12,742 nt of DNA. Origin: Thermoproteota archaeon. GTDB taxonomy: Archaea; Thermoproteota; EX4484-205; JAAOZP01. Below are positions 6,228-11,761 of the stretch, piece after piece. The notes under the pieces were generated by a model. It saw nothing but the letters and a program-made list of their open reading frames with translations. It searched no databases and was not told the DNA's origin. A program made the translations under genes and the position numbers. The stretch spans positions 1 through 12,742 of the forward strand of contig JANXDK010000008.1 of NCBI GenBank assembly GCA_025059435.1, written 5' to 3'. Each line of letters begins with the position of its first letter. The first letter of the stretch is position 1.

Positions 6228-7343
6228 ATGGGCGTAAGCGTTTCGGTAATAATCCCATCTTTCAGGGGCTCGCCCTATTTAATAGATCTCGTAAAGAAAC
6301 TTGTAGAAGACAATTATAGGGATAAGGAGGTTTTAGTAGTCGTCGATAACCCTCTTCCTAAGGTTGCCGAAGAGCTTAGAAAACAATCGGTTAAAACAAT
6401 CTTCCGTAACGGCAGGCTTGGGAGGGTCAGCGCATTAATAGAGGCTTTTAAACAATCCTCAGGAGAACTTTTGATATTCCTAGACGACGACGTATCTATT
6501 GTGGAAAATGATTTCCTATCTAAGATAGTTGAATCGATGATGAATAGTGAAATAGGCGAAATAATGAAGAGAGTAGGTGGTAAGGGTATTCTAGCACAGA
6601 CAATAGACTATGAGTTCATGTCTTTCAACTATGGTAGCCTAGCTCTAGCTAATAAAATAGGGAGGTGTATAGGGCTCAATGGTGCAGCATTCGCAATATG
6701 GAGGAGGGCATACGAGAGGATTGGTGGATTCAAGTATAAGATTCCAGACGATTTCGACCTGGGGATAAGAAGCTATCTCGCAGGATTGAGATTCAGCTTC
6801 ATAACTAGCCCTTATGTCGTGAATTATGCTCCACCCGGCTGGAGAGAATGGTTTAAACAACGCGTACGATGGGGGATTGGGGCAGCAATATGGATCAAAG
6901 AGAACTGGCGCACATTATTGAAGATAATGATTGAGAAACCATCTTTAATACTTTTACTCCTATTCATAATTCTACCATCTCTAGCACCATTTCTGATGAC
7001 GATCTTGATGAACACGCTTTTGGAAGACAGGATTGCATGGCTAGTGGTCATGATGATCTCATCACTCTTTATCAACCTATTACCATTCACTGCAATATTC
7101 TCATACGGCCTCTTCATCAAAATATTATTGCTTTTTACTAAGACTCTAATAGCTGTATTAGCATCCTTCATATTCTTCTCATTATCGTACTATATGATTG
7201 CTAAGAAAATGGGTTACAGGTTTAAGCTTGGAAGCCTAGCATTCCTGTACTTCGTTTACTCACCGCTCTGGTTCACCCTATTACTATCCGGGTTCATCAG
7301 AGTATTTATATTCAGGAGAAACTCTATAGAGGGCAGGCCATAG
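6228..7343 (+). CDS. Membrane family-2 glycosyltransferase
   Basis: This 371-aa protein has a GT-A catalytic domain followed by membrane helices, the layout of processive or polyprenyl-linked family-2 glycosyltransferases. SVIIPSFRGSP (6-16) opens the nucleotide-sugar-binding fold, FLDDDVS (84-90) is the metal-binding DxD, PDDFDLG (173-179) supplies the acidic catalytic-base region, and KQRVRWGIG (210-218) contains the Q..RW motif. Hydrophobic stretches at about 239-261, 269-291, 293-323 and 335-361 form at least four spans. It would move a sugar from an activated donor to a lipid or growing glycan on the cytoplasmic side of the membrane. The sugar and acceptor cannot be read from the sequence. 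It stands alone, divergent from the HerA-fold operon. The ATG at 6228 is preceded by ACAGGAG and a TATA-like box. Confidence 0.88.
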   Translation: MGVSVSVIIPSFRGSPYLIDLVKKLVEDNYRDKEVLVVVDNPLPKVAEELRKQSVKTIFRNGRLGRVSALIEAFKQSSGELLIFLDDDVSIVENDFLSKIVESMMNSEIGEIMKRVGGKGILAQTIDYEFMSFNYGSLALANKIGRCIGLNGAAFAIWRRAYERIGGFKYKIPDDFDLGIRSYLAGLRFSFITSPYVVNYAPPGWREWFKQRVRWGIGAAIWIKENWRTLLKIMIEKPSLILLLLFIILPSLAPFLMTILMNTLLEDRIAWLVVMMISSLFINLLPFTAIFSYGLFIKILLLFTKTLIAVLASFIFFSLSYYMIAKKMGYRFKLGSLAFLYFVYSPLWFTLLLSGFIRVFIFRRNSIEGRP

Positions 7344-7347
7344 GTAA

Positions 7348-7359
7348 CTTTCTCTTTTC
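7348..7359 (+). terminator. Pyrimidine-rich stretch, possible transcription terminator
   Basis: Just after the glycosyltransferase stop the plus strand reads CTTTCTCTTTTC. Archaeal RNA polymerase often terminates at T-rich sequence without a hairpin, so this may end the glycosyltransferase transcript before the AMMECR1 promoter. The run is interrupted by C residues and is only suggestive. Confidence 0.25.
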
Positions 7360-7366
7360 ATAAGCC

Positions 7367-7375
7367 TTTTTAAAG
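7367..7375 (+). promoter_or_regulatory. TATA box of the AMMECR1 gene
   Basis: TTTTTAAAG is centred 26 nt upstream of ATG 7397, exactly the spacing for a leaderless transcript. No ribosome-binding sequence lies before the ATG. Confidence 0.6.
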
Positions 7376-7396
7376 GGTCTTGACAAAGGTTATTCA

Positions 7397-8026
7397 ATGG
7401 ATCTAACATTAGAAGAAGGCGAATTATTGGTTAAACTGGCTAGGAGAGCTATTGAAAAATATTTGGAAGAAGGGATTATCGATACTCCTCCAGCAGATTT
7501 GAATGAAGTATTCTATGAACCCTGTGGAGTCTTCGTAACACTAAACAAGATCATCAGAACAACTAAGCACGAGCAGAAGGAGTTGAGGGGATGTATAGGG
7601 TTTCCTGAACCGGTTAAACCATTAGTGTCTGCACTTATTGAAGCAGCTGTCGCCGCAGCTTTTGAAGACCCGCGTTTCCCGCCAGTTACCCTTGAAGAGT
7701 TAAACTCTATAGTCATAGATGTCAGTGTCCTCACCCCGCCTAAGCCTATAGAGGTCGAGGATAGGAGGGAACTTCCCAAAATGATTAAAATAGGTAGAGA
7801 TGGTTTGATTGTTGAGAGGGGTTTTAACCGCGGCCTATTGCTACCCCAGGTTGCCGTAGAAGAGAAGTGGGATGCTGAAACCTTTCTCTCATATACTTGT
7901 CTAAAAGCAGGATTGTCGCCTGGCTGCTGGCATGATAAAAAAACCAGAGTCTATAGTTTCCAAGCGATAGTTTTCGAAGAAACTTCTCCAAACGGCACTG
8001 TTAGGATACTCGAGTTAGGACAGTAA
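7397..8026 (+). CDS. AMMECR1 domain protein
   Basis: This 209-aa protein is a full-length AMMECR1 domain, the usual size for the archaeal family. The diagnostic hexapeptide LRGCIG lies at 63-68, preceded by GVFVTL (44-49), a typical strand. AAFEDPRFPPVT (87-98), VIDVSVLTPP (106-115) and GRDGLIVERG...GLLLPQVA follow in the family order, ending in the WDAETFL...CLKAGL...CW segment. The molecular activity of AMMECR1 is not established. In many archaea and bacteria it occurs with Memo-like and radical-SAM proteins, and the conserved Arg and Cys of LRGCIG are thought to be functional. Neither partner gene is in this window. The ATG start sits 26 nt after a TATA box. The stop is 2 nt from the stop of the convergent OB-fold gene. 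Confidence 0.93.
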   Translation: MDLTLEEGELLVKLARRAIEKYLEEGIIDTPPADLNEVFYEPCGVFVTLNKIIRTTKHEQKELRGCIGFPEPVKPLVSALIEAAVAAAFEDPRFPPVTLEELNSIVIDVSVLTPPKPIEVEDRRELPKMIKIGRDGLIVERGFNRGLLLPQVAVEEKWDAETFLSYTCLKAGLSPGCWHDKKTRVYSFQAIVFEETSPNGTVRILELGQ

Positions 8027-8028
8027 CC

Positions 8029-8439
8029 TTAAAACCTCCTCTTATAGCCACGGCCAAACCTTCTCCCACTATACTCTCCCTCTACCTCTTTCTCAGACAT
8101 GTCGTTTGAAGTATTCACTTCCCCTATTTGAGAATTGCTTTTCTCTATCGAGCCATACTTGCCGACGTTAAGCCTCATGGTCCTACGGTAAACGTTCACA
8201 TAACCATTCTTAATAATTATGACATCGTCTGGCTTAACCAAGTCTATGTTGTCATTCCAAAGAGTTAGAATTATAGTACCTGTCTCGTCTCCTATTTTCG
8301 CTTCCGCCACCCTGTTTGTCGAGCTCCCGTATTTCGAGGGTACTTCCTTCGTTTCAGAGAGGGAGAGCACCTTGGCGAGAAGATTTACGTGTTTAGAGTT
8401 GGTGTTAAGGTCTTTAACCTTAACAAACTGTTCGGACAC
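8029..8439 (-). CDS. ssb: Single-stranded DNA-binding protein, Sulfolobus SSB type
   Basis: This 136-aa protein has one OB fold and a flexible charged tail, like the crenarchaeal SSB. The core runs from about residue 17 to 98 and includes RVAEAKIGDETGTIILTLWND (43-63) and a second sheet with IIIKNGYVNVYRRTMRLNVG (74-93). W61, Y80 and Y84 fall where the Sulfolobus protein has two Trp and a Phe that stack on DNA bases. Residues 99-122 are polar and acidic, and the C-terminus (GRRFGRGYKRRF) is basic and aromatic, not the acidic tip of bacterial SSB. It should coat single-stranded DNA in replication and repair, and it may bind RNA. The start is GTG 8439, with GGAG 10 nt upstream and a TATA-like TTAAATAC farther up. 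An ATG at 8449 is out of frame. It is divergent from the RAM genes. Confidence 0.85.
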   Translation of the reverse strand: MSEQFVKVKDLNTNSKHVNLLAKVLSLSETKEVPSKYGSSTNRVAEAKIGDETGTIILTLWNDNIDLVKPDDVIIIKNGYVNVYRRTMRLNVGKYGSIEKSNSQIGEVNTSNDMSEKEVEGEYSGRRFGRGYKRRF

Positions 8440-8473
8440 GGTTTCTCATCTCCAAAATCCCTCTAATATTGGT

Positions 8474-8483
8474 GTATTTAACC
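8474..8483 (-). promoter_or_regulatory. TATA-like box of the SSB gene
   Basis: The minus strand reads GGTTAAATAC, centred about 39 nt upstream of the GTG at 8439. That allows a short leader of roughly 12-14 nt carrying the GGAG at 8450-8453, unlike the leaderless neighbours. Confidence 0.4.
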
Positions 8484-8493
8484 TTAACTGGTG

Positions 8494-8505
8494 TATGCTA
8501 GCATA
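8494..8505. repeat. 12-nt perfect palindrome with an added half-site
   Basis: TATGCTAGCATA is a perfect palindrome, and ATGCTAG recurs 15 nt on (8510-8516), giving three ATGCTA(G) half-elements in 23 nt. The cluster lies between the divergent SSB and first RAM genes, outside both TATA boxes. It could be an operator for either gene. Confidence 0.35.
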
Positions 8506-8541
8506 AATCATGCTAGTGAGGCTATACTAAACTTGGAAAAA

Positions 8542-8553
8542 CTTATCTAAAAG
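8542..8553 (+). promoter_or_regulatory. TATA-like box of the first RAM gene
   Basis: CTTATCTAAAAG, preceded by purine-rich GGAAAAA, is centred about 30 nt before the TTG at 8578. This supports a nearly leaderless transcript and the TTG start. Confidence 0.45.
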
Positions 8554-8577
8554 CGATTTCTTCCTATAAGACAGGAC

Positions 8578-8811
8578 TTGGATGCAATAATACTCGTAAA
8601 GGTTTCAGGAGGTTTCCAAGGAAATATTGAGAAGGTTCTTCAAGTCAGAGGAGTCAGGAGGATTTATGAATTGACTGGAGACATAGACCTATTGATAGAG
8701 GCCACTGCCGCCTCTGAAGCGGATTTAAGAAGAATTGTAGATGAAATACTGGATATCAAAGGTGTGGAATCAACAGATACTCGGATAGTCCTATCCCGCA
8801 TAACGAAGTGA
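8578..8811 (+). CDS. Stand-alone RAM (Lrp/AsnC effector-binding) domain protein, copy 1
   Basis: This 77-aa protein is only the C-terminal RAM domain of Lrp/AsnC regulators, with no helix-turn-helix. The beta-alpha-beta-beta-alpha-beta order is clear: AIILVKVSGG (3-12), a helix, VRRIYELTGDIDLLIEA with the family's G..D motif (G34-D37), a second helix and STDTRIVLSR. Such domains form dimers and octamers and bind amino acids at the subunit interface. Stand-alone versions may sense amino acids or co-assemble with full-length Lrp proteins, but no role is proven. The start is TTG 8578. The overlapping ATG is out of frame and stops at once. A second paralogue follows 45 nt downstream, and the two share an exact 31-nt stretch. 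No DNA-binding regulator of this family is in the window. Confidence 0.85.
   Translation: MDAIILVKVSGGFQGNIEKVLQVRGVRRIYELTGDIDLLIEATAASEADLRRIVDEILDIKGVESTDTRIVLSRITK
8667..8697 (+). repeat. 31-nt exact repeat, first copy (in RAM copy 1)
   Basis: This 31-nt segment coding for the ELTGDIDLLI motif is identical to 8952-8982 in the next gene, while the flanking codons differ substantially. The two copies are 285 nt apart. Confidence 0.85.
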
Positions 8812-8821
8812 AAACGGAAAA

Positions 8822-8831
8822 AGATATATTT
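8822..8831 (+). promoter_or_regulatory. TATA box of the second RAM gene
   Basis: AGATATATTT, preceded by purine-rich CGGAAAA, is centred about 30 nt before TTG 8857. The second RAM gene and the phosphatase behind it therefore appear to have their own promoter, separate from RAM copy 1. Confidence 0.5.
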
Positions 8832-8856
8832 CCCGTATTATTTATCCTCCCATAGA

Positions 8857-9102
8857 TTGCAGGCGTTTGTAACAGCAAGAATAGCAAAAGGGTTTAACAG
8901 GGAGAAGGTAATGCAAAGACTCCTTAGCATTGAGGAGGTTAGAGAGGTTATTGAATTGACTGGAGACATAGACCTATTGATAAGGGTTGATGTACTGGAT
9001 GTCGAGAAGCTTATGAAAACAGTTTTAAAGATAAGGAGCGTAGAGTCTATCGCCACAACGGATACACGTGTAGTACTATCAGTACAACAAGCCAGGGCTT
9101 AG
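8857..9102 (+). CDS. Stand-alone RAM (Lrp/AsnC effector-binding) domain protein, copy 2
   Basis: This 81-aa paralogue of the preceding gene has the same fold without a helix-turn-helix. QAFVTARIAKG (2-12) is strand 1, then a helix, EVIELTGDIDLLIRVDV with the G..D effector loop, a helix (VEKLMKTVLKI) and TTDTRVVLS as the last strand. The TTG start matches the family N-terminus (MxAfV) and lies about 30 nt after a TATA box. The HAD phosphatase gene begins 5 nt after its stop, so the two are probably one transcript. The partner RAM protein upstream may form a hetero-oligomer with it, an inference from the tandem arrangement. Ligand and target are unknown. Confidence 0.85.
   Translation: MQAFVTARIAKGFNREKVMQRLLSIEEVREVIELTGDIDLLIRVDVLDVEKLMKTVLKIRSVESIATTDTRVVLSVQQARA
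8952..8982 (+). repeat. 31-nt exact repeat, second copy (in RAM copy 2)
   Basis: Identical to 8667-8697. It lies in the same reading frame and the same position of the RAM fold, so it reflects the tandem gene duplication. Confidence 0.85.
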
Positions 9103-9107
9103 AAACA

Positions 9108-9788
9108 ATGGTTAGACTGGTGCTCTTCGACCTAGACGGAACGCTTATAGAATTCAACTATAATTATTCTCAAGCCAAAAAATTAATCATTGGAAAACTA
9201 ATAGAGATGGGTGTTGAAAAAAGCATATTGTCTGAATCTAAGCCCGCGTCAGTAAACCTTGAGGAAGCCATAGCTTTCATGAGGAATAAAGGGCTTAACG
9301 AAGATCAGTTAAGAGCCTTGAGGAGAAAGGTATATGAAACCATAGAACCCTTAGAGCTTGAAGCTGCAGAAAAGCCTATTTTGAAAAATGGAATAATAGA
9401 ATTGGTCGAATGGTTAAGAGAAAAAGGCATCGATATGGCAGTTTGTACGAACAACTGTAGGAAGGCATCTAAAATAATACTTGAGAAGACGAATTTAAAA
9501 ATATTTTTTAAATATGTTTTTACGAGAGATGATGTAGATAGGATTAAGCCTTTTCCAGACTTGATACTCAAAGCATGCAATGCTATAGGGACGCAGCCCG
9601 ACAATACTGCCCATGTTGGAGACTCTCCGGTAGATATTATGGCAGCCAGAGAGGCAGGAGTAGTGCCTATTGGGATAGTCTCTAGCCTATGGGGTATTGA
9701 GAAGCTGAAGGAAGCGGGGGCAGAATATATTGCCTCAAACACCTATGAGCTTAAGATTATCCTTTCAAGCCTGATAGGATTCTTCTAA
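9108..9788 (+). CDS. HAD-superfamily phosphatase (phosphoglycolate-phosphatase-like)
   Basis: This 226-aa protein has the full HAD motif set. Motif I is FDLDGTL (7-13) with nucleophile D8 and acid D10. Motif II is CTNN (113-116, T114). Motif III is K147 in RIKPFP, and motif IV is HVGDSPVDIMAA (169-180) with D172 and D176 for Mg2+. Residues about 15-90 form the helical cap of subclass I (C1), as in phosphoglycolate phosphatase and beta-phosphoglucomutase. The substrate cannot be read from the sequence; small phosphate esters such as 2-phosphoglycolate are likely. The ATG lies 5 nt after the RAM copy 2 stop, so it is co-transcribed. The last 24 nt overlap the convergent coiled-coil gene. Confidence 0.9.
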   Translation: MVRLVLFDLDGTLIEFNYNYSQAKKLIIGKLIEMGVEKSILSESKPASVNLEEAIAFMRNKGLNEDQLRALRRKVYETIEPLELEAAEKPILKNGIIELVEWLREKGIDMAVCTNNCRKASKIILEKTNLKIFFKYVFTRDDVDRIKPFPDLILKACNAIGTQPDNTAHVGDSPVDIMAAREAGVVPIGIVSSLWGIEKLKEAGAEYIASNTYELKIILSSLIGFF

Positions 9789-10349
9789 GCCTGTTTGTAC
9801 GCTTCCCTTCTTAGAAGCCATTGTAAAAAAGGTCCAAGACATAGCGTTAGCAAGCTCTTTAAGTCTAATCCTATCTCTGAAATTCCTTACAACAATGTAT
9901 TTCAATATACCGCCTTCTTCGATAATGTCGTATGAAAACATTTGATCAGGTCTGAGCTCGTTTTTAGCAGCCCTTTCAACATCTCTCTCCCTCATCGGCT
10001 CCAGGACTTTTCTAACGAGGAATGCTTCGAAAGGTGAGATAACCGTGCTGAGTTTAAGCTCTGGAAGTGGAGTAACCTTAGCGTAAGTTTGGTAAACCTC
10101 CATTTCACCTACCTTAGTACCCTTATAGACGAGTTCAAGCTTCTGTAACGCTGCTTCGGCCTCAGTCTTCTCTTCAGCTCTTTTCATAACCTCAATACCT
10201 GTCTTAAAACTCTTTGAAGCAAGAAGGTCGTCTACGACGCTGATTAGACTATTGAGCTTTTCAAGCTCTTCCTCAAGCATTTCCTTTTTCTGCGATAAGT
10301 ATTGCTTTAATTCTGCAAGTCGATGTGTTTCCTCATCTTTTTCCTCCAA
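9765..10349 (-). CDS. Hypothetical protein with N-terminal coiled coil
   Basis: I do not recognise this 194-aa protein. Residues 8-65 are rich in E, K and L with heptad-like spacing and likely form a coiled coil. The rest is globular: LVYKGTKVGEMEVYQTYAKVTPLPELKLST contains strands, and FEAFLVRKVLEPMRERD is a helix. YDIIEEGGILKYIVVRNFRDRIRLKELANAMSWTFFTMASKK looks like strands followed by a hydrophobic helix near the end. No catalytic motif is visible. The start is TTG at 10349; the frame upstream closes within three codons, and the next in-frame ATG (residue 24) is inside the coiled coil. GGAGG lies within the first codons, not before them. A TATA-like CATATTTATC (10381-10390) lies about 36 nt upstream. 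The gene is divergent from the PH-like gene, and its 3' end overlaps the phosphatase by 24 nt. Confidence 0.72.
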   Translation of the reverse strand: MEEKDEETHRLAELKQYLSQKKEMLEEELEKLNSLISVVDDLLASKSFKTGIEVMKRAEEKTEAEAALQKLELVYKGTKVGEMEVYQTYAKVTPLPELKLSTVISPFEAFLVRKVLEPMRERDVERAAKNELRPDQMFSYDIIEEGGILKYIVVRNFRDRIRLKELANAMSWTFFTMASKKGSVQTGLEESYQA

Positions 10350-10449
10350 TTTACTTCAACCATTATCCATGCGGAATAGAGATAAATATGCTTTTTTAGA
10401 CGTAAAATTGTTTCAGGCTAGAGCAAACGGTTAATTAAAGGTTAAAAAG

Positions 10450-10839
10450 TTGGAGCTAACTGACATCCAGGAAATGTCTGAAAGAAAACTCCCCTTAGGC
10501 GAGAATCTGGTTTTCGAAGACTCTGCTAAATTCATAGGGGGTTCTACTTTTCTGGAGGCGCCATTAAAAGGCGCACTAGTATTGACGAATCAAAGGATTT
10601 TCTTTGAAGAGCATGTGGGCAGGAGGAATAAGAGGACATTGATCAGGTTAGAAGTGCCTTTAAGCATTCTAGATCAAGTAAAAATCAGCAGGGGAAGACT
10701 TTGGAGTAGGACGGTTATTACATTAATTTACCGTTCTAAAGAAAACACGTTAGAACAACCGAGCTTCAGCGTAAGGGACTACGATTCTTGGAAAGCATCT
10801 TTTTCTAGAGTGAGCATAGGCGGATTGAGAATAGTTTAA
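10450..10839 (+). CDS. PH/GRAM-like domain protein
   Basis: This 129-aa protein resembles bacterial/archaeal pleckstrin-homology-like (bPH/GRAM) domains. GALVLTNQRIFFEE (41-54) is the characteristic 'G.l.lTn.Rlif' strand pair, followed by an I/V-rich strand (IRLEVPLSILDQVKISRG) and RTVITLIYRS. A terminal helix (DSWKASFSRV) closes the barrel. There is no membrane span. Prokaryotic PH-like domains mostly mediate protein-protein or membrane association, and no specific role is known here. The start is TTG 10450. An ATG at 10474 (residue 9) is an alternative, because the TATA-like TTAATTAAAG (10431-10440) is only 15 nt from the TTG but about 40 nt from the ATG. It converges with RAM copy 3, and their stop codons overlap. 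Confidence 0.65.
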   Translation: MELTDIQEMSERKLPLGENLVFEDSAKFIGGSTFLEAPLKGALVLTNQRIFFEEHVGRRNKRTLIRLEVPLSILDQVKISRGRLWSRTVITLIYRSKENTLEQPSFSVRDYDSWKASFSRVSIGGLRIV

Positions 10840-11060
10840 TCGCAGAGTAATGTCATCGTCCTTAAAACACCCTTAATGTGTCTTATCTGCGTAACAACGT
10901 TATCCAGTTGTTTAATGTCATTGACTTCGACTGTTGCTATTATGTCGTATTCGCCGTAGACAATGTCTACGTTGGTAACCTTTTCAACATTACGGATTGC
11001 TTCCTCAATATCTCTCTCAAGACCCACTTCACAAACTATCAGTAAATATGCCTTGAGCAA
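10836..11060 (-). CDS. Stand-alone RAM (Lrp/AsnC effector-binding) domain protein, copy 3
   Basis: This 74-aa RAM domain lacks a helix-turn-helix. KAYLLIVCEVG (3-13) is strand 1, ERDIEEAIRNVEKV is helix 1, NVDIVYGEYDIIATVEV carries the G-x-x-D effector motif (G36, D39), then come a helix and strand LRTMTLLCD. It is more divergent from the two tandem copies and begins with the MLKAYLLI type of N-terminus found in other archaeal stand-alone RAM proteins. The start is TTG 11060; the frame closes three codons upstream. A TATA box (CTTTTTAAAG) is centred about 29 nt upstream, so the mRNA is effectively leaderless. It is divergent from the 61-aa membrane protein, with which it shares a symmetric promoter. 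Confidence 0.83.
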   Translation of the reverse strand: MLKAYLLIVCEVGLERDIEEAIRNVEKVTNVDIVYGEYDIIATVEVNDIKQLDNVVTQIRHIKGVLRTMTLLCD

Positions 11061-11084
11061 AGCTATTCAACTAGTTTGAAAGTT

Positions 11085-11122
11085 CTTTAAAAAGCTTTTT
11101 CCTTCGGAAAAAGAATATATAG
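11085..11122. promoter_or_regulatory. Symmetric divergent promoter (two TATA boxes around a 19-nt inverted repeat)
   Basis: Minus-strand TATA CTTTTTAAAG (11085-11094) serves RAM copy 3, and plus-strand TATA AATATATAG (11114-11122) serves the 61-aa gene, 29 and 28 nt from their start codons. The space between is filled exactly by CTTTTTCCTTCGGAAAAAG (11095-11113), whose arms are perfect reverse complements. Each arm, read toward its own TATA, is GGAAAAAG, a purine-rich BRE-like element. The palindrome may therefore be two head-to-head BREs and not an operator. Confidence 0.55.
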
Positions 11123-11145
11123 TAGAATCAAGAAAAAATCTTGAA

Positions 11146-11331
11146 ATGTTCAGAGCCCAGTTCGACCTTTCAACGTTTTTCTTCATGTATATGATTGCGA
11201 TATTTCTCAGTTTCCTATTCTTCCTCATTAACACACTTTTGAAGCATAAGAGGGAAACCAAGAGGCTTAGAGATAAGTTTAAGAGGTTAAGAGAAAGACC
11301 TGAACAACCCTGGTTTGAAGAAACAGAGTGA
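11146..11331 (+). CDS. Small single-span membrane protein, 61 aa
   Basis: This short frame is likely real. Its ATG lies about 28 nt after a clear TATA box, and the product has a coherent design. Residues 9-32 are strongly hydrophobic (LSTFFFMYMIAIFLSFLFFL and on), forming one membrane span. Residues 34-52 are strongly basic (HKRETKRLRDKFKRLRERP), so by the positive-inside rule the C-terminus is cytosolic. The tail ends EQPWFEETE. I recognise no family. The basic helix might bind a partner protein, nucleic acid or lipid headgroups. It is divergent from RAM copy 3 and ends 9 nt from the convergent 121-aa gene. Confidence 0.6.
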   Translation: MFRAQFDLSTFFFMYMIAIFLSFLFFLINTLLKHKRETKRLRDKFKRLRERPEQPWFEETE

Positions 11332-11340
11332 TTTAAAAAG

Positions 11341-11706
11341 CTAAGAATCCCTAATGGGAACGGTAATAAAGTCCAATACTAGTTTCCTCCTATCTAACTT
11401 CAAACACTCTATCTTCAAGTCTCGAAGATCCCAGCTCAGTCTTAAACGACTTATTCTATCTGCAATATCATCAGTAAGTCTTAAGGCGGCAGGACCGGTT
11501 TCCTTGAGGACAAGCATTTTTAGCAATTTCTCTTCCCCGAGGGCCTCTATCGAGATCTTAAATCCTTCTCCGGTTTTTTCAATGAATATTCTTATTACTG
11601 TTTTTGGAAGAGACACTATAATCTCACCCGGCTCCAAGGAGTGGAGGATAAGAGTATCCTCTTCCTGTATATAGACGAAGCCTAGTTTCCTCAACACTAT
11701 TTTCAT
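11341..11706 (-). CDS. Hypothetical protein, 121 aa
   Basis: I do not recognise this soluble protein. The N-terminal half is rich in predicted strands (KIVLRKLGFVYIQEEDTLILHSL, EIIVSLPKTVIRIFIEK, FKISIEAL). A helical stretch (EEKLLKMLVLKE, then DDIADRISRLRLSWDLRDL) follows, and a final strand (KLVLDFITVPI) closes the chain. There is no membrane span or catalytic motif. The ATG at 11706 is centred 25 nt from the TATA element at 11725-11734, so the transcript should be leaderless. It is divergent from the phosphodiesterase gene and shares that promoter element. Confidence 0.68.
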   Translation of the reverse strand: MKIVLRKLGFVYIQEEDTLILHSLEPGEIIVSLPKTVIRIFIEKTGEGFKISIEALGEEKLLKMLVLKETGPAALRLTDDIADRISRLRLSWDLRDLKIECLKLDRRKLVLDFITVPIRDS

Positions 11707-11721
11707 CCATAGTGTTTCAAT

Positions 11722-11737
11722 AAGTATTTTTATACTT
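11722..11737. promoter_or_regulatory. Bidirectional TATA element within an inverted repeat
   Basis: AAGTAT-TTTT-ATACTT is a perfect inverted repeat. Read on the minus strand, GTATAAAAATAC is a good TATA box 25 nt from ATG 11706. Read on the plus strand, GTATTTTTATAC is about 32 nt from ATG 11762. A single element could serve both genes, with transcription in one direction excluding the other. Confidence 0.45.
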
Positions 11738-11761
11738 GGTTCCTGGAATTAGAATGTTCGC

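Noticed and set aside
8667..8982. CRISPR-like repeat pair
   Set aside because: There are only two copies, each inside a coding sequence at the same position of homologous domains and in frame. This is a gene duplication, not an array.
9305..9742. 145-aa open frame on the minus strand
   Set aside because: It is antisense to the HAD phosphatase, which has all four catalytic motifs. The antisense product shows the Ser/Ile-rich composition of a shadow frame.
11067..11261. 64-aa open frame on the minus strand
   Set aside because: It runs antisense through the 61-aa membrane protein and across the divergent promoter, including the TATA boxes and palindrome. It lacks its own promoter.
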